64,000 nt of DNA from Effrenium voratum (Eukaryota > Sar > Dinophyceae > Suessiales > Symbiodiniaceae). The notes beneath the pieces were generated by a model. It saw only the letters and a program-made list of their open reading frames with translations, was not told the DNA's origin and did no database searches. Made by a program: the position numbers and the translations under genes. The DNA is taken from NCBI GenBank assembly GCA_963377175.1, contig CAUJNA010003789.1:275266-339265 (forward strand), in the 5' to 3' direction. This document shows positions 9,509 to 20,370 of the stretch, piece after piece (within the stretch, counting starts at the first letter, position 1; the number at the start of each line of letters is the position of its first letter).

Positions 9509-10616
9509 GTACGTGAAAAGCACGGCGGTGGTGGACAAACATCATTTCTCACTTTTTGAGTTCATGAACCTGAATGCTTTTCGGGAAGACCACTTGAGTG
9601 GTAAATGTAAAAAGTTTGGACTTGTTTTGGGCCATCCACTCGGCAAGTGAGCCATAGGCCAAGTACCGAAAATGGAACTTGCCCTGGTAATTAAATGGAG
9701 ACATGGACGACAACTGCAGTTTTCGGTTTTTCTGGTGATTTGATTTTGGCCCATACCGATTCAAGCGGCACCATGGATGCACCGTGTTTTTGTTCCTTCA
9801 CTTCATTGGATGGGTGCGGTTGATCCAAGGAGAAACATTTGGCTGGTTGTCAAAGATACGGGAACCCCTAAACCCCCAAAGCGCGAAATTTGCTTGAGCA
9901 ACCAGACCCTGGCCCCCACACAAAACCAATCGAATCGGAGGTTGTCCCCCCCCCCCTCACCCCCTGTTTTCCGGTGGGACCATCACCTTGTGCTTCCTCA
10001 TGGTTCTTCTTTGGTTGCTTTATACATCGTTTTTTAAGCGCCAAGGTGTGAAGAGTCTTCTTGCTTTGGTGTGACGTGGGTGGACATTTACCAGGAACCC
10101 CATTTGGGTGTGACTTGAATAGGAATCGTAACCCCGTCGGTGTTCCTTTCTGGTTTCCCTTTAAAACCGCTCAATCACGTGCCTTTTCTTCTTTTGGGTG
10201 TCCCTTACAAAACTCGAAAATCATGGGTACCAACTCAGATGAACTCGGGCACTTAAAGTCCCCAAAGAGGGCTGTCAAAATTTGGGGTGCCACTTTTTTC
10301 AGGGTATGCTGTCTAAAAAAACGAGGTACTGTGGATGCACGAAATCCTGCCCCACGTTTGTAGGAAAACGTGGTTTTCCACTGTAACTACTGTGGATGGA
10401 CAAAATTCTGCACCACCTTGAAACCATGGGAAATCATTGTCTGTTGGTATTTACAGAGGAATCATCATTCCAGGGTTTCTTAGATACCCCCTTTAAACAA
10501 GCGGATTTCTGGAGTAGGGGGGAAGACAGACCCATTTCTCTGGGGGATGATTCAATCATTTTTGTTGAATAAAGGTTGTTTTCAACAGCTGGCTGGTTTT
10601 TTTTGTCTAGTTTTTG

Positions 10617-10650
<34 letters not shown>

Positions 10651-11020
10651 GAGGGTCGTTTTCCCTGCATTTCTGGAAGGATCCCTGGAAAGAAGGGACA
10701 TGCAAGCTTCCTTCAAGTAGCCTTTTACATACGGCTAGTGCTGGATGCTTTTTGGACGGACCTTTAGGCAACATCTAGGGGTTGATTCCCCATTCTTTTC
10801 AACCATCGTTTGTTTCAAACAACCGCTGTTTTCCCAGGGTTTTGGGTGGTTTTTGGAAAGAAGGATGCCTGGAAAGAATGGACATGGAAGGTGCCTCTAG
10901 AAACATGGAAGCTGCGTCTGAACCTTCCAGTGGACCATAGTTCTTTTCAACAACTGGCTGCTTTCCCTGGCTGTTTTCCTTCGGTTTCTGGAAGGATCCC
11001 TGGAAAGAATGGACATGGAA
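9509..11020. repeat. Repeat-rich stretch (E1, I-family copies, poly-T)
   Basis: E-family copies at 10328-10500 (ACTGTGGATG, GGTATTTACAG boxes). Poly-T at 10619-10647. From 10576 to 11015 three degenerate copies of an element whose marks are CAACAGCTGGCTG or CAACCGCTG, a TTTCTGGAAGGATCCCTGGA box and AAAGAATGGACATGGA. No gene seen. Confidence 0.55.
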
Positions 11021-11029
11021 CTTGGTTGT

Positions 11030-11205
11030 TCCCAGCCATCCGGCTCCTTAGCTTCTTAGCCTTTTTGCGTTTTGTGGGGTTTTCCATTAAACCCGCCAGA
11101 CGTCAAAGTGTTAGCCGGGGATGTGAAAACGGACAGCCCAGGGAAGGGGCCCTCCAAAAGCGACAGAAGAAAAACGGGAAGCCACCAGTCTGCAAGTCTA
11201 AACCC
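11030..11205 (+). repeat. H-family interspersed repeat
   Basis: Boxes CCCAGCCATCCGG, GGTTTTCCATTAAACCCGCC, GGACAGCCCAG, CCTCCAAAAGCGAC and CCACCAGTCTGC. The same order appears at 20785-20945, and partial copies lie at 17190-17285, 38305-38412, 41238-41345 and 42150-42240. Confidence 0.65.
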
Positions 11206-11249
11206 TAAACCACGGTGCTGGATGCTTTTTGGACGGACCTTTCGGCAAC

Positions 11250-11369
11250 ATGGGCTCGAGCGCCGTCTCGACTTTCCAGCGACCCTTTCTGGGAGACCTC
11301 CGTCTCCTCCCTCTCAAGGCGTCCGGCCAGCAGCGGGAGGCTCTGTGCGCCGTGCTGGCGGCGCTCTGA
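11250..11369 (+). CDS. Small ORF or terminal exon, unknown
   Basis: ATG at 11250 opens a 39-codon frame beginning MGSSAVSTFQRPFLGDL and ending ASGQQREALCAVLAAL then TGA. Third positions are G/C-rich in the last 18 codons, and an acceptor-like CCTCTCAAG precedes GCG TCC. The coding part may therefore be only the final exon of a gene. No family is recognised. Confidence 0.35.
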   Translation: MGSSAVSTFQRPFLGDLRLLPLKASGQQREALCAVLAAL

Positions 11370-13878
11370 GCCTCGCGCCGCACTGCTTTTGGGGGGCTCG
11401 CAGAGTGGGGCCGGCACGTCGCTTTTGGGGATCACCCCTCTAAGAGCACGTCTTTGTGGGGCTCGTCTTTTTTGGGGCACGCTGGTTTTGGAGGATCACC
11501 ACCCGAAAAAAAACGTTAACGCCTGCATGTTTTTTTTTGGGGGGGGGTTCGCAGGTGTTTGGGGGGCTTTCCTGTTGGTTTCCCCTTAAAACCACCCAAA
11601 TCCCCCCCCCGCCAGAACAAAAGAAGGACAGAAAAGGATGAGTCTCTTTTGAGCTGGACACCCAAAGGAAAACAAAACTCTATTTTGGGGGGAAACACCA
11701 ATTTTTGCGACCTTCCTTTCGGGTATTATTGTTTAGGCCACGGAAGGGGGGGGATGCGCCGAGGCCTTAAATAAGGCAGATGTATGGATAGTGGTTCCAA
11801 GGTCTGGACCATGTCGGGCTATTTGGCATTGGACCATTTGGGGTTGATCCCCAGCATTCTTTTCACTCAATGCGTCAGAAACCACACAAATCCCCCCGAT
11901 TCGAGATCTGAAAAGAAGATGGCAGAACTAGACATGCATTCCGAGTGTAGCAGCAATACGGTACCGTACCTGCCTTTGTTTTGACCATCGGGCCAATTTA
12001 TCGGCGTCCTTTTGGTGGGGTGACGTCGTGTGTCTGAAAGTGGGAAATGGACCCCTGCAAAACGGTGGGTGTTGCCCTTGTGCGCCTCCATAATGCACGC
12101 CTGAGCTATGCCCAAAAAATGTAGTTGGCCCACCATTATGACAGCTTGAAAGGGTGAGGTGCTCCGCTTGGGAGAAAGTGCGGTTTGAAAGCTATATGGC
12201 CACCGCGAAAAGAGCCGGACATGAGGATTGTAAGCACGAGCTAAGCATCAGGAAGAAGTCCTGGTGTGTATCCGTTTCTATGGTTCCCATGTCTGGTAAA
12301 CCGACAGTCATGTAAAAAAAAACGCGGTGGTGATGATTTTCCAGCGAAACATTTAGCTCGGAGAATCAGCAACAGTCGCTTTGTCGTTGGGTCGGTCGAA
12401 AGGGAAGCAGTAGATTTGATCCTGACGGAGTGCAGTTCCTATGGGCCTGGCTTTTTGGCTCTTGATGGGAAACTGAAAGGACAATCATCTTTTTAAGGAG
12501 GCCAAGCTTAAAAGAGATGCAGCCCTGACGGCTCAGTTCTTGGGGGCTTAGACTGAGTATTCTTGGCTATGTAACAATCCAAACACCCGCCAGTTTGGCA
12601 ATATTGACCCCGGATGGATGATTCTCCGGGTGGAGTGTTTCCTGGAACAGTGGATCCCCAACAAGGGGACAGCCCACGTTTGCTTTAAGATCAAACGGTT
12701 TAGAATCCCGGGTTGAGGTGGTCAAACGGCTTGAAGCATCGCCTTCACAAGTACATTGCCTCGTAACGAGGCTGCCGCTTGCAAAAGAACTGGCTGTCCG
12801 CTTATGATGATGAGGCGGGATTGGGGAAGCCTCTCAGAAAGCAGGGGTTGGTTTATGTTGATTCTCGTTTGCAAGCCAAAAAAGGCACACTTCAAACAAG
12901 ACACTTCCGCATGGAGTCATCAGGTTGCCCGGCCGTTGGGGCGAGACCAAAGGCCCTACGACGTATTGTAGCCATCTGTTGCGTCATTCAGACATGTACT
13001 TGACTCCGTGCTTCAATGCCTTGCTGGACGCCGCAGCTCACTGAGTGATGAGCTGGGAAGCGCAACGCCGGTGGACCGTTTCTATTTTTCTGAGACTCTT
13101 TGAACAGCCTTCAGAATTTCTACTGAGGACCGAGGATTGGCTGTAAACCCTATGAAAGCTATCAGAAGTAGCTTCGATCAAGACGACTGAGCCATGATGA
13201 AACTCCATTTGCCTCGGTGTAGCAGGGTATGAGAGCGGCTGTATTTGAAGCATGTTTGATTGAACATCGCTGGATCCCTGGTGCACAGATTTTAAGGTAG
13301 GTGACCCACTTGCAAGTGGGGACATGCGAAACTTGCAACTTGGGCCAGGCCGATTTGTTGCCCGTTTGAAGCAAACACATGTTCCCAAGTTCAGTTGAAG
13401 CACCCAGGTACTCTGGGTCCAAGCATGGCTGGACCTTGACTTGCGGCAAAGGTTTTGTTTGTCATTGCTTCGCCTATGGACGTTGGATGCTAACCACAAT
13501 CTTTGAACCAGGTGGACACACGGGGCCTTGACCCAATCAATCGCTTGGGACCCTTTTCGGGTCCCTTTTCAACGCCCCAAGTGGTGAGTTGTTTCAGAGC
13601 TGCCTCAGGACCTGTCCATGGTTGTGGGGGTTCGGCTTGCGCAGGCTGAAAGGGGACCAAAGCTGTTCTTCCACCCCCAGAGACTGGACCCAAGTCCATT
13701 TGTTGACTCTCCTTCTCTCTCTCCACCTTGCCTTTTTTTTGAGTCAAAGAAAAGAAGGAAAAACAAGTCGACGATGGGAGGGGGGGGGAATTCGCAACAC
13801 CCTCCGGAACGTTTCGACGATGGGTTGGGTCGCAACACCCTCCGGAGGGTTTTCCCCACCCCCTCCCCCCGGCAGAAG
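11370..13878. other. No confident gene
   Basis: G/C homopolymer runs at 11533-11545 and 13780-13790. A minus-strand 153-codon frame (13038-13499) has no coding bias or motif. A plus segment near 13600 reads VVGVRLAQAERGPKLFF in an otherwise broken frame and might be an old coding relic. Confidence 0.35.
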
Positions 13879-13998
13879 CCTAGGTGTCCTTTTTGGTTGA
13901 TTTGGTTGAGACATAGAGGGCGATTCCTGGTTTAAGTGGTGGTTAAATCAACGACCAGGGATATCCATCCATTGTTTCCCAAAAAGGACACCTATGGC
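13879..13998 (+). mobile_element. J element with 18-bp inverted repeats
   Basis: CCTAGGTGTCCTTTTTGG at the left and CCAAAAAGGACACCTATGG-type sequence at the right form near-perfect inverted repeats around about 85 bp that include CAGGGATATCC. It starts CTAG then GTGTCC and ends directly before an exon at 14002, so it could be a whole intron. Confidence 0.65.
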
Positions 13999-14001
13999 CA
14001 G

Positions 14002-14099
14002 CAGCGTTCCGTGGCAGCGTTGTTCGCTCGATCGAGGTGCCGGTGCGGGGCTACTTCGCCCACGGCCTGGTGGATCCCAACTGCCGCTTTCGGGTGGCG
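14002..14099 (+). CDS. Internal exon, unknown product
   Basis: Begins after TATGGCCAG at the end of the J element; a GTGAAGT donor follows codon GCG at 14099. The GC3-rich frame reads FRGSVVRSIEVPVRGYFAHG then LVDPNCRFRVA. The frame stays open for a further 170 nt, so the donor could be further on. The composition (beta-like VEVPVRGYF, then GLVDPNCRFRV) looks like a globular domain, but I do not recognise the family. Confidence 0.55.
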
Positions 14100-15550
14100 G
14101 TGAAGTCTCCCTCCCGCCCCTTCGGCGCCGAAAGGGGTGGCTTCAAACATGGGGCGCTGGGAGCCCGGAAGAAAAACACACCGAGGTTTGTCTCCTTTCG
14201 GCTCCCCCCGCCTTTTTTGGGATTTATTTTGGAATTTGCATTGTTTTTGCAATGTCAGCTTGTGCCGTTTTGAGATGCATGAAAGGAGCTTTCCTTGGGT
14301 GGGGTCACGTTCAAAGAGGATATATGTCAGGGACGAAGATCCTGAAGTGGCAGGGTCCTGATTTCTGATTTGAGCTCAATCCAGAACGTCAATACTTTGA
14401 CTAAAACGATGAACAAAGAGAATCTGTAAGTCCCAGAACCAAGTTTGCACGTGCTCCTGCGAGGTGCCGCGCTAAAACGGGGTCGGGGAGCACCACGCGT
14501 TGCGAATCGCACGTGCACTTCTGGGGGACCTCACTCTGAAAGCTGCTCCGAGCTTACGACCAAGCCGAAAAAGGTTGGAAACCTTGGGTGGCTTGCGACT
14601 GAGTCGAAGGAATGAGAACCAATAGTCTCGCAGAATTTGGGCTGAGAGCCCTGGGCAGCGATGCACATCCTGTACCCTGAAGCAGGGTTGCCCTGTTCAG
14701 CATACCTCGTTCGACTGGTGCCCTTTTTGGGGCCACGTTTGAAGAAAAGTTGCAAAGATTACCATGTTTGACACATGTGCACCTGGTTTGATCTGAACAC
14801 CTGATGCCGGATTCCTCGCGGAGGCATGCAACCCAAACTTGTGCGCCAAACAACGGCAAAAGGGCCTGTGGTGGGCACCCCTCCCGTACGAAGCCCGACC
14901 AAAGCAGGTCGCTGTTGGTTGGTTGTAGAGAAAAACCAAAAGGAAAGACGCGATTTTGAGGCTCGCCATCGTGTTGTGGAAGGCAATGGCTCTGTTCCCA
15001 AAGGCGGACACCCTTTTGGAGGGTGTTTTGGGCAGGGAAGCCGACCGCAGCGTGGTTTTCTTTTGGTTCTCCGTTAAACTGTTGAATCACCCCGAAAGGG
15101 TCTACCCTCACAGAAGACAATCCCATATCCACCATGGGAGCGAACTATCCCGACCATTTGTGTTTTCCCTGAAGGAGGCCACCAGGGTCAGCGCAGTGTT
15201 TGACTTTTCTAGGCGCCTATCTACATCTGCGCAAGCCGTCGTTCATGTTTGTAGTTTTGTCTTGCTTTGTGTTCTTCGAAACATAGTTGTTCTACCTTAT
15301 GCACGGTGCCTTCTAGTGTGCAAGCCCATGCGGATCCGGCCAGACTCACAACGTGCAGTCACTGGCTGTGTTTTTTCTCCCCCGACCCCCTTTTGTCCGC
15401 CCTTAGAGACTCTGGGGTTCCTTTCTTGCGACCCCCTTTTGCAGGTGAAGTTTTTTTTTGCGACCTTTTGCCTGGTGAAGCCCAAGAGCTCCCTCAGCTG
15501 AAGTCCTTCCCCCTCCCCTCCCTCCCCCCAAACCCCCCCCCCCCGCCCGC
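14100..15550. other. No confident gene
   Basis: Long overlapping frames on both strands (for example minus 14554-15135, 193 codons) lack consistent third-position bias. A C-rich tract at 15500-15550 leads into the next exon. Confidence 0.35.
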
Positions 15551-15740
15551 GCTCCTCCGCCTCCGCCCGCGGCGCGCGCTCGGCGCTCGGCGCTCGGCGC
15601 CTTCGCTCGAGGCCTGGCGTCGCTGCTGGTGACCTCGGAGCTGCCACTGGCCCGGGCCTTGGCGGCCATGGACCACGGGGGGCCCTTCCCCGAGGCGCGA
15701 AAGCGGACGCGGACGCGAAAGCGGACGAGCGAAGCGGGAG
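15551..15740 (+). CDS. Candidate exon, Ala/Leu-rich helix plus basic tail
   Basis: Preceded by a 13-nt C-run. The plus frame with mostly G/C third positions contains FARGLASLLVTSELPLARAL then AAMDHGGPFPEARKR and a basic RTRTRKRTSEAG tail, and meets a possible donor GGGAG|GTCCGG at 15741. The start is not fixed, because no clear AG precedes it within the C-rich tract. An earlier donor CTGCTG|GTGACC is possible. Product unknown. Confidence 0.45.
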
Positions 15741-16012
15741 GTCCGGCTTTTGGTGTTGTTCTTTTTTTCTTCCTCTTCTTTTTTGGGCGAAGAAAAAACA
15801 TGTGATATGCAATATGTAACATATCCAGTTGTTTTTGTTTTGTTTTTTTAATTGGATTTCATGGTTTCACTACCCGGCAGGTCTTTTCCCGAGTGTTTTT
15901 GGTGGAACCCCTTCACCTAGCCGTGGAAAAGGGACCCGAGTTCTTTGTCAGTACCAATTGTTCGGAAAGGACACCTAGACATACCTATTCTTGGTTTACA
16001 CATTTTACATTT

Positions 16013-16099
16013 TTGCTTATTGTGGTTTAGTGGGAACCCCCCACTTAACTGCTAAGATGTAATTGTTTTGCTCCCCTTCCAACGTCAACCAAGAATTAG
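16013..16099 (+). repeat. L-family interspersed repeat
   Basis: TTTGCTTATTGTGGTTTAGT then a GGGAAC...CCCACTTAACTGCT stem and CTCCCCTTCCAACGTCAACC. The same order occurs at 22287-22376. It is about 87 bp, with an internal hairpin around GTGGG/CCCAC. Confidence 0.65.
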
Positions 16100-16908
16100 T
16101 GTCATTTGAGCAGTAAACATTGGTTCTTTACCTGGCTTTGTCTACAGAAGCCTTTGCAACCATGCTAGTAGAACATAGTAGAAACCAAGTCAATGGGGCT
16201 TGGCAGATGCTCATCTTGAGCAATCCAGGTTGCAACCAAATCGACCATGGCGATTTGCCATGTGAGGGTCTCATACTTTGCTGACGATGGGACATTTGGT
16301 GCTCAGACCACGCACACCAACTCTAGGTGTCAACCACAGAAACGCTAAAAATCGAAGGGGCCTCACCCTACGCATTTTGGGCGTGCGCTATCCGCAAGCT
16401 GTTGGAAAGGACTTCCGTTGTTTCAAGGCCTGCATTTTGAGAGGGGCTGAGGATAGCCAACCTGCAAAAAAGGCTTTTTGGCCTGTTGTGGTTTCTTTGC
16501 TTGGGGGGAGGGGGTTGTGGTTTCTGTGGAGTTTTATGGAGAAGGTCACCAGTGGCGGAGGTTTATTTGCGGTAGTGGCCACGCAACACGTGCTGGAAGT
16601 GAAAAGACATCCCTTCCAGCCAGGGAAACGATTCCCCAAGGAGACTTCGAAATGAACAAAGGAGCTGGCAACCCCCCCTAAGGTGCTGAAGAAAAGGCAA
16701 AAAGGGAACTCAATGCCCGGCTAGTGGTTGGAAGGGAGCCGTCACGGAGCTGGTATCCCAAAAAATTGCCGCAAAAGAGGGAGCTAAGAAGCCACCAGGA
16801 GTTCTGGTTTGGGACACAGATGCTCCCCCCCGAAGACGTCTTCAACTGGAGAAAGAGGCTAAGGAGCTACCAGGAGTTCTCTCGCCCCCCTCCCCCTTTC
16901 CCCCTCCT
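16100..16908. other. No gene seen
   Basis: The plus frame 16278-16655 has no coding bias. Near 16783 and 16858 a CCAGGAGTTCT-containing segment is repeated about 75 bp apart. Confidence 0.4.
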
Positions 16909-16992
16909 CCCTAGATAGCCAAGTTGCTGCTTTTTCAGTCACTGTTGCTGTTTTTTGGGGGTAAAGTGCATGTAACAAAAGCAGCAACTGAA
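16909..16992 (+). mobile_element. B-family element, 3'-truncated (B2)
   Basis: CCTAGATAGCCAAGTTGC, TTTTTCAGTCACTGTTGC and GGGGGTAAAGTGCATG, then diverges. It follows a C/T-rich tract. Confidence 0.75.
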
Positions 16993-17110
16993 TGTCAATC
17001 ATTTCAATAGGGAACCACCTCAAAAGTGACTGGTGGACATGAATCCCAACCTAAATGAATCTCCTCGTTTTTTTCCCCTTGGGGGTCGAGAAAAACGACG
17101 TCGTCCGCAG

Positions 17111-17168
17111 GGCCACGAGAAGGAGCCTGTCGGCCGGCGCCAGTACGGCCTGCCGGGCCCTCGTTTTC
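17111..17168 (+). CDS. Short candidate exon
   Basis: After acceptor CGTCCGCAG the frame GHEKEPVGRRQYGLPGPRFP has nearly all third positions G/C. The 3' limit is uncertain (GT at 17163 or GA at 17169). An H-family repeat starts about 20 bp later. Product unknown. Confidence 0.4.
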
Positions 17169-18231
17169 CGATGAAACCCTTGGTTTCCTTTGCTTTTTGG
17201 TGGTTTTTAGGGGTTGAGTTTCCAAATTTAACCCAGAAGTTAAAACTTTTAGCAGGGGATTTTGAGGACAGCCTGGTGCGGTTTTAGTGGTAAGAAAGGG
17301 ATTGAAGAATCCTCGCCGAGGACCGTCGGGCAAGCAAGGGGCCCTTTTCTGATGGGCAAAGGAGATGTTTGCGGCCTGATCCTGTATGATCATGTTTTGG
17401 TTTGAGGGACAATCAGCAGGCAAGCCACCAGTTTGGAAGTCCCCCCTATTGGCACATACCCATGGCGAACTCTCAGTGCTTCGGGAATCGAGATTGCACC
17501 TGGTCTTGAAAGGAACGCACAGATTGGGTCACTGAGTTCTGGGAAAAGAAGCTGGCGCAAGCTTTTGACTGATTGCTCTTGTGTGTGTGTCGATCTTTAA
17601 TGCTCTGAACAGCTTGAGCTCGTTCCCTTGAGGTTTGGCCAAGAAAGTGATGAACCTCGGTTGTGACTTTCCCACTTTTACGCCCTTGGAGTTCTTGTTT
17701 CGTCTTTGGCAAGACTTTTGGAGAATGCCCCACGAACTTGCAACAAGTCGGTTTGTCTCCGAGTAGGTGGAACCCTCAAGAGAGTTACTCTCTCTCTGCA
17801 GGTCCAAGATCAATCCAGAGCCGAGTTTACACATGGATCCCATACCGGACACTGCCAGTGAGTTGCAACTTGTCAGGGGGACATCCAGTGAGATCGGCTT
17901 CACCGACCCCCACCTGGCGCCCCGAGCCTTCCAGAGCCTTTCACTTAAAAGCAGCCCACGGCCACTGAGTTTCCAAGTGCTTGGAGTTAGACCTTTTGGA
18001 GACCCGCAGCCTCTCGTTTGGCTGTCGTACCTTGGAATTGGTCTGGCTTCCCTCTTTGGGCTGCGGCAACCCACCGTGGCCGTGAAAATCTCAATCGCGA
18101 ACCTCCGAAGTTGGACGGGATCCGCACCGAAATGATGTCAGGGAAACCGAAACAGCTCCTAGAATGGCTCGTTTCCGTTTGGGTTTCCCTTTAAAGCCAC
18201 TCCAAAAGGGCGTAAACCCCCCAAGAAACTC
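17169..18231. other. H relic and ambiguous ORFs
   Basis: H-family relic at 17190-17285 (AACTTTTAGCAGGGGAT, GAGGACAGCC). From 17529 to 18135 frames of 181 (minus) and 122 (plus) codons overlap. The plus one includes PLVWLSYLGIGLASLFGLRQ. Neither shows decisive bias, so no gene is called. Confidence 0.35.
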
Positions 18232-18345
18232 GTAAACCCTAAAAAAGAAGCCTTAAAACCCCTTTAAACCCCTTCAAACCCCTTAAACTCCTTCAACCCC
18301 CTTCAAACGCCTTGAAAGCCCTTTTAACCCTCAAACACCCCAAAC
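18232..18345 (+). repeat. Degenerate CCTTCAAACCC decamer array
   Basis: About ten diverged units such as CCCCTTCAAA, CCCCTTTAAA and CCCTTTTAACC. It resembles a pyrimidine-rich acceptor region as much as a satellite, and lies just upstream of an exon at 18373. Not a canonical TTTAGGG telomere array. Confidence 0.65.
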
Positions 18346-18372
18346 CATCCCAGAGACTCAGCTGTGAGGCAG

Positions 18373-18443
18373 CGGGTGTGCGTTGAGACGGGCTATGGCG
18401 AAGAGCAGAAGGAGCGGCTCTGCGACGTGCAGCCGGAGGCGCG
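18373..18443 (+). CDS. Candidate exon, charged helix
   Basis: After acceptor CTGTGAGGCAG the frame RVCVETGYGEEQKERLCDVQ then PEA has mostly G/C third positions and reaches a run of G at 18443. No clear GT follows, and a GC or GG boundary would have to be used. Unknown product. Confidence 0.45.
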
Positions 18444-18870
18444 GGGGGGGAGGGGGGGGGAGGGCGCGATCTCCGCGCGACGGAAAGACCGGAGATCCGG
18501 GGCTGGTTTGGGTTGGGGGTGGGTTGTTGCTGCGTTGTTCTGAATTATTGCGATGCTTGTTCTTTTTGCTATTGGATTGCCATTGCCTCCAGATGTGATT
18601 TGCATCTTGGGGTGGTTTGGGTTTGCCCTCCCTCAGGCTGACATGGAAGCTGCCAGAAGGCCTCTGTAAATGGAACCAAGTCTTCCAAAGAAATCCTGGG
18701 AGCTTCCCTGTTAGTCTGGGGGTGGTCGCTTAGGGGCACCCGAATGGGGACCCCAGAAATTCAGAACCCCCCTGCTTGACGAATCAGCAAGGGGGGTTGT
18801 AATGGAGACCCCAGATGAACTTAAAAAGCCTTGTAAAAATCGTAATGGACTTAAGGAGTGTCCATACTAA
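18444..18870. other. G-rich tract then unremarkable intron-like DNA
   Basis: GGGGGGG-rich at 18441-18465 and GGTTGGGGGTGGG at 18505-18525, on the exon's downstream side. No gene seen. Confidence 0.5.
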
Positions 18871-18955
18871 GTCCTCCAGTAGTGCCCTTTTACTTCTTTT
18901 TTTTTTTTTGGGGGGGGGTCCCCCACTAAAATAGACAAAAAAGAAAAAAGTTGCT
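18871..18955 (+). mobile_element. A-family element, 3'-truncated (A2)
   Basis: GTCCTCCAGTAGTGCCCTTT, a T/G-run, then CCCCCACTAAAATAGAC and AAAAAAGTTG. The expected CTACTGGAGGACCTAG end is missing. Confidence 0.65.
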
Positions 18956-19011
18956 ACTCTCAAATCTAATTTTCCGGCGGTGTGCACCACTCATGTGCAC
19001 GCTCTACGGAG

Positions 19012-19091
19012 GCGGAGCTGCGGGCGCTGATGGAGTCCCAGGCGCCGGTGGAGGTGCTGGAGGTGTACTGCGCGCTGGCGCCCAAGGCGAC
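19012..19091 (+). CDS. Candidate exon, acidic amphipathic helices
   Basis: Acceptor CTCTACGGAG; the GC3-rich frame reads AELRALMESQAPVEVLEVYC then ALAPKAT. The downstream sequence turns into a G-rich tract (19092-19150) with no GT close by, so a GA donor (ACG|GATGGG) is possible. No family recognised. Confidence 0.5.
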
Positions 19092-19169
19092 GGATGGGGG
19101 GAGGGGTGGGGGGATGGGGTGGGTGGGGATGGGGTGGGGGGTGGGAGGTGGTGTCCTCGGTCCCGGAGA

Positions 19170-19502
19170 GCACATCCTCTGCGTCAGCAATCGCACCGCA
19201 CCGCCGGCCCTAGCCGCAAGAGGAAAATCTCACTCAGGAATGTCGCACGTGGCTTGCAAGGGCCGCCTGACGAAAGCTTCAGCTCGGCCGGCCGCCATCG
19301 GGCCCTTTCCCTACAAAGCCCTTCCCACGCCTCCACCAGCTCTCACTCCACCGCCCCCCTCCTGCTCAAGCGCCCAAGCCACCTCCACCACCGAGCCCTA
19401 AGCCCATCATCCATCGGCTTTTCCGTTCCGGCCAATGTGAGTATCGCGGACCTTATGGCCCTTGAGAACCTGTGGATCAGATCTCTCAGTCAGTGTCATT
19501 GA
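19170..19502 (+). CDS. Possible longer exon or ORF, frame uncertain
   Basis: Two plus frames are open. One reads SRKRKISLRNVARGLQ and later VSIADLMALENLWIRSLSQ before TGA at 19500; the other is P/S/T-rich. Third-position bias does not separate them. This could be an exon of a Ser-rich protein or non-coding. Confidence 0.25.
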   Translation, partial: AHPLRQQSHRTAGPSRKRKISLRNVARGLQGPPDESFSSAGRHRALSLQSPSHASTSSHSTAPLLLKRPSHLHHRALSPSSIGFSVPANVSIADLMALENLWIRSLSQCH

Positions 19503-19779
19503 ATTATGACCTTTTAGATCTCATTGGATCACCCATCATATCAAGTGACCCACCCCCGACACACTGACTCGATTCATTTATCAGCATGGCACGACAAGCC
19601 ATGCGCACTTCCTTGACCTGTGTGTCACTGTGCTTCAGCATTTCTCAATTTGGCTCGACTCGGACAGAGATCGTATTCACATCTTAGATTCTCTTTGGCT
19701 CGCTTTGGCACTCCAGTCCCTGTTTTGGACAGGCTGTCACATTTGAAGAGCGCAGCCACACCACTATCAACCACGAACC

Positions 19780-20047
19780 ATGACATCCTCAGCTGGATCT
19801 GATGGATTTATCCCGACACCTCACAGACAGAGAAACACCTTCACGAGCCCTTCGGCCTCTACGCTCTCTTCAGATCGCGCCAGACCATTCAAGGTCCCAA
19901 AGAGCGTGTACCAAGAGCTCTTCGAAGGAGCGAACGTATGGTTCACTTCTATATGGAACGGCCACTTTCCTGGCCTTAGTCCCTGCCTTAGTGCGGGACG
20001 ATCTGTGGGGAGACCCGATTCGGACTTGTGTGGAACATCTCCAAAAG
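19780..20047 (+). CDS. Possible exon, frame uncertain
   Basis: A plus frame over 19802-20050 reads ...YGSLLYGTATFLALVPALVR then DDLWGDPIRTCVEHLQK and meets a G-rich tract. It contains a short hydrophobic stretch (FLALVPALV). A second frame on the same strand is also open. Not recognised. Confidence 0.3.
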
Positions 20048-20142
20048 TGGGGATGGGTGGGGGTGAGGCGGGGTGGGTTGGGTGGGGTTTGGGGGTTCCC
20101 CATCCTCCCCCCCCACCCCAGCCCACCCCACCCCAGGGAGGC
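20048..20142. repeat. G-rich/C-rich inverted repeat
   Basis: A run of GGGTGGGG-type blocks (20050-20094) is followed by its C-rich complement (20099-20140) around GGGGGTTCCCC. In RNA the two halves could pair into a long GC stem within a putative short intron. Confidence 0.6.
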
Positions 20143-20370
20143 ATCGAAGCCGCACCACACGTGAGGTCCCTTGAACTTTTGTGCCACAGAGGCGGACAAG
20201 AGGATGAACTTGCAAACGTCTCACGCTTGCGGGAAGTGGCCAGCTACTGGCCTTTTCAAGAGGGCCCTGTTATCTTCCAACCTCCTTGTCTCAGCCTTTT
20301 CTTCTTTTCAAATCACATGGAACGGGGTTCATCTCCCGAAAAGGGGGATCCCTCTTGTGGCCCCTCCTAG

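Noticed and set aside
13600..13735. Reverse-transcriptase-type relic (VVGVRLAQAERGPKLFF)
   Set aside because: Only a short protein-like stretch in a broken frame; no catalytic motif is visible, so it is mentioned only as a possible relic.
18232..18345. Interstitial telomere
   Set aside because: Units are CCCTTCAAA-like and very uneven; no run of the algal/dinoflagellate TTTAGGG type.
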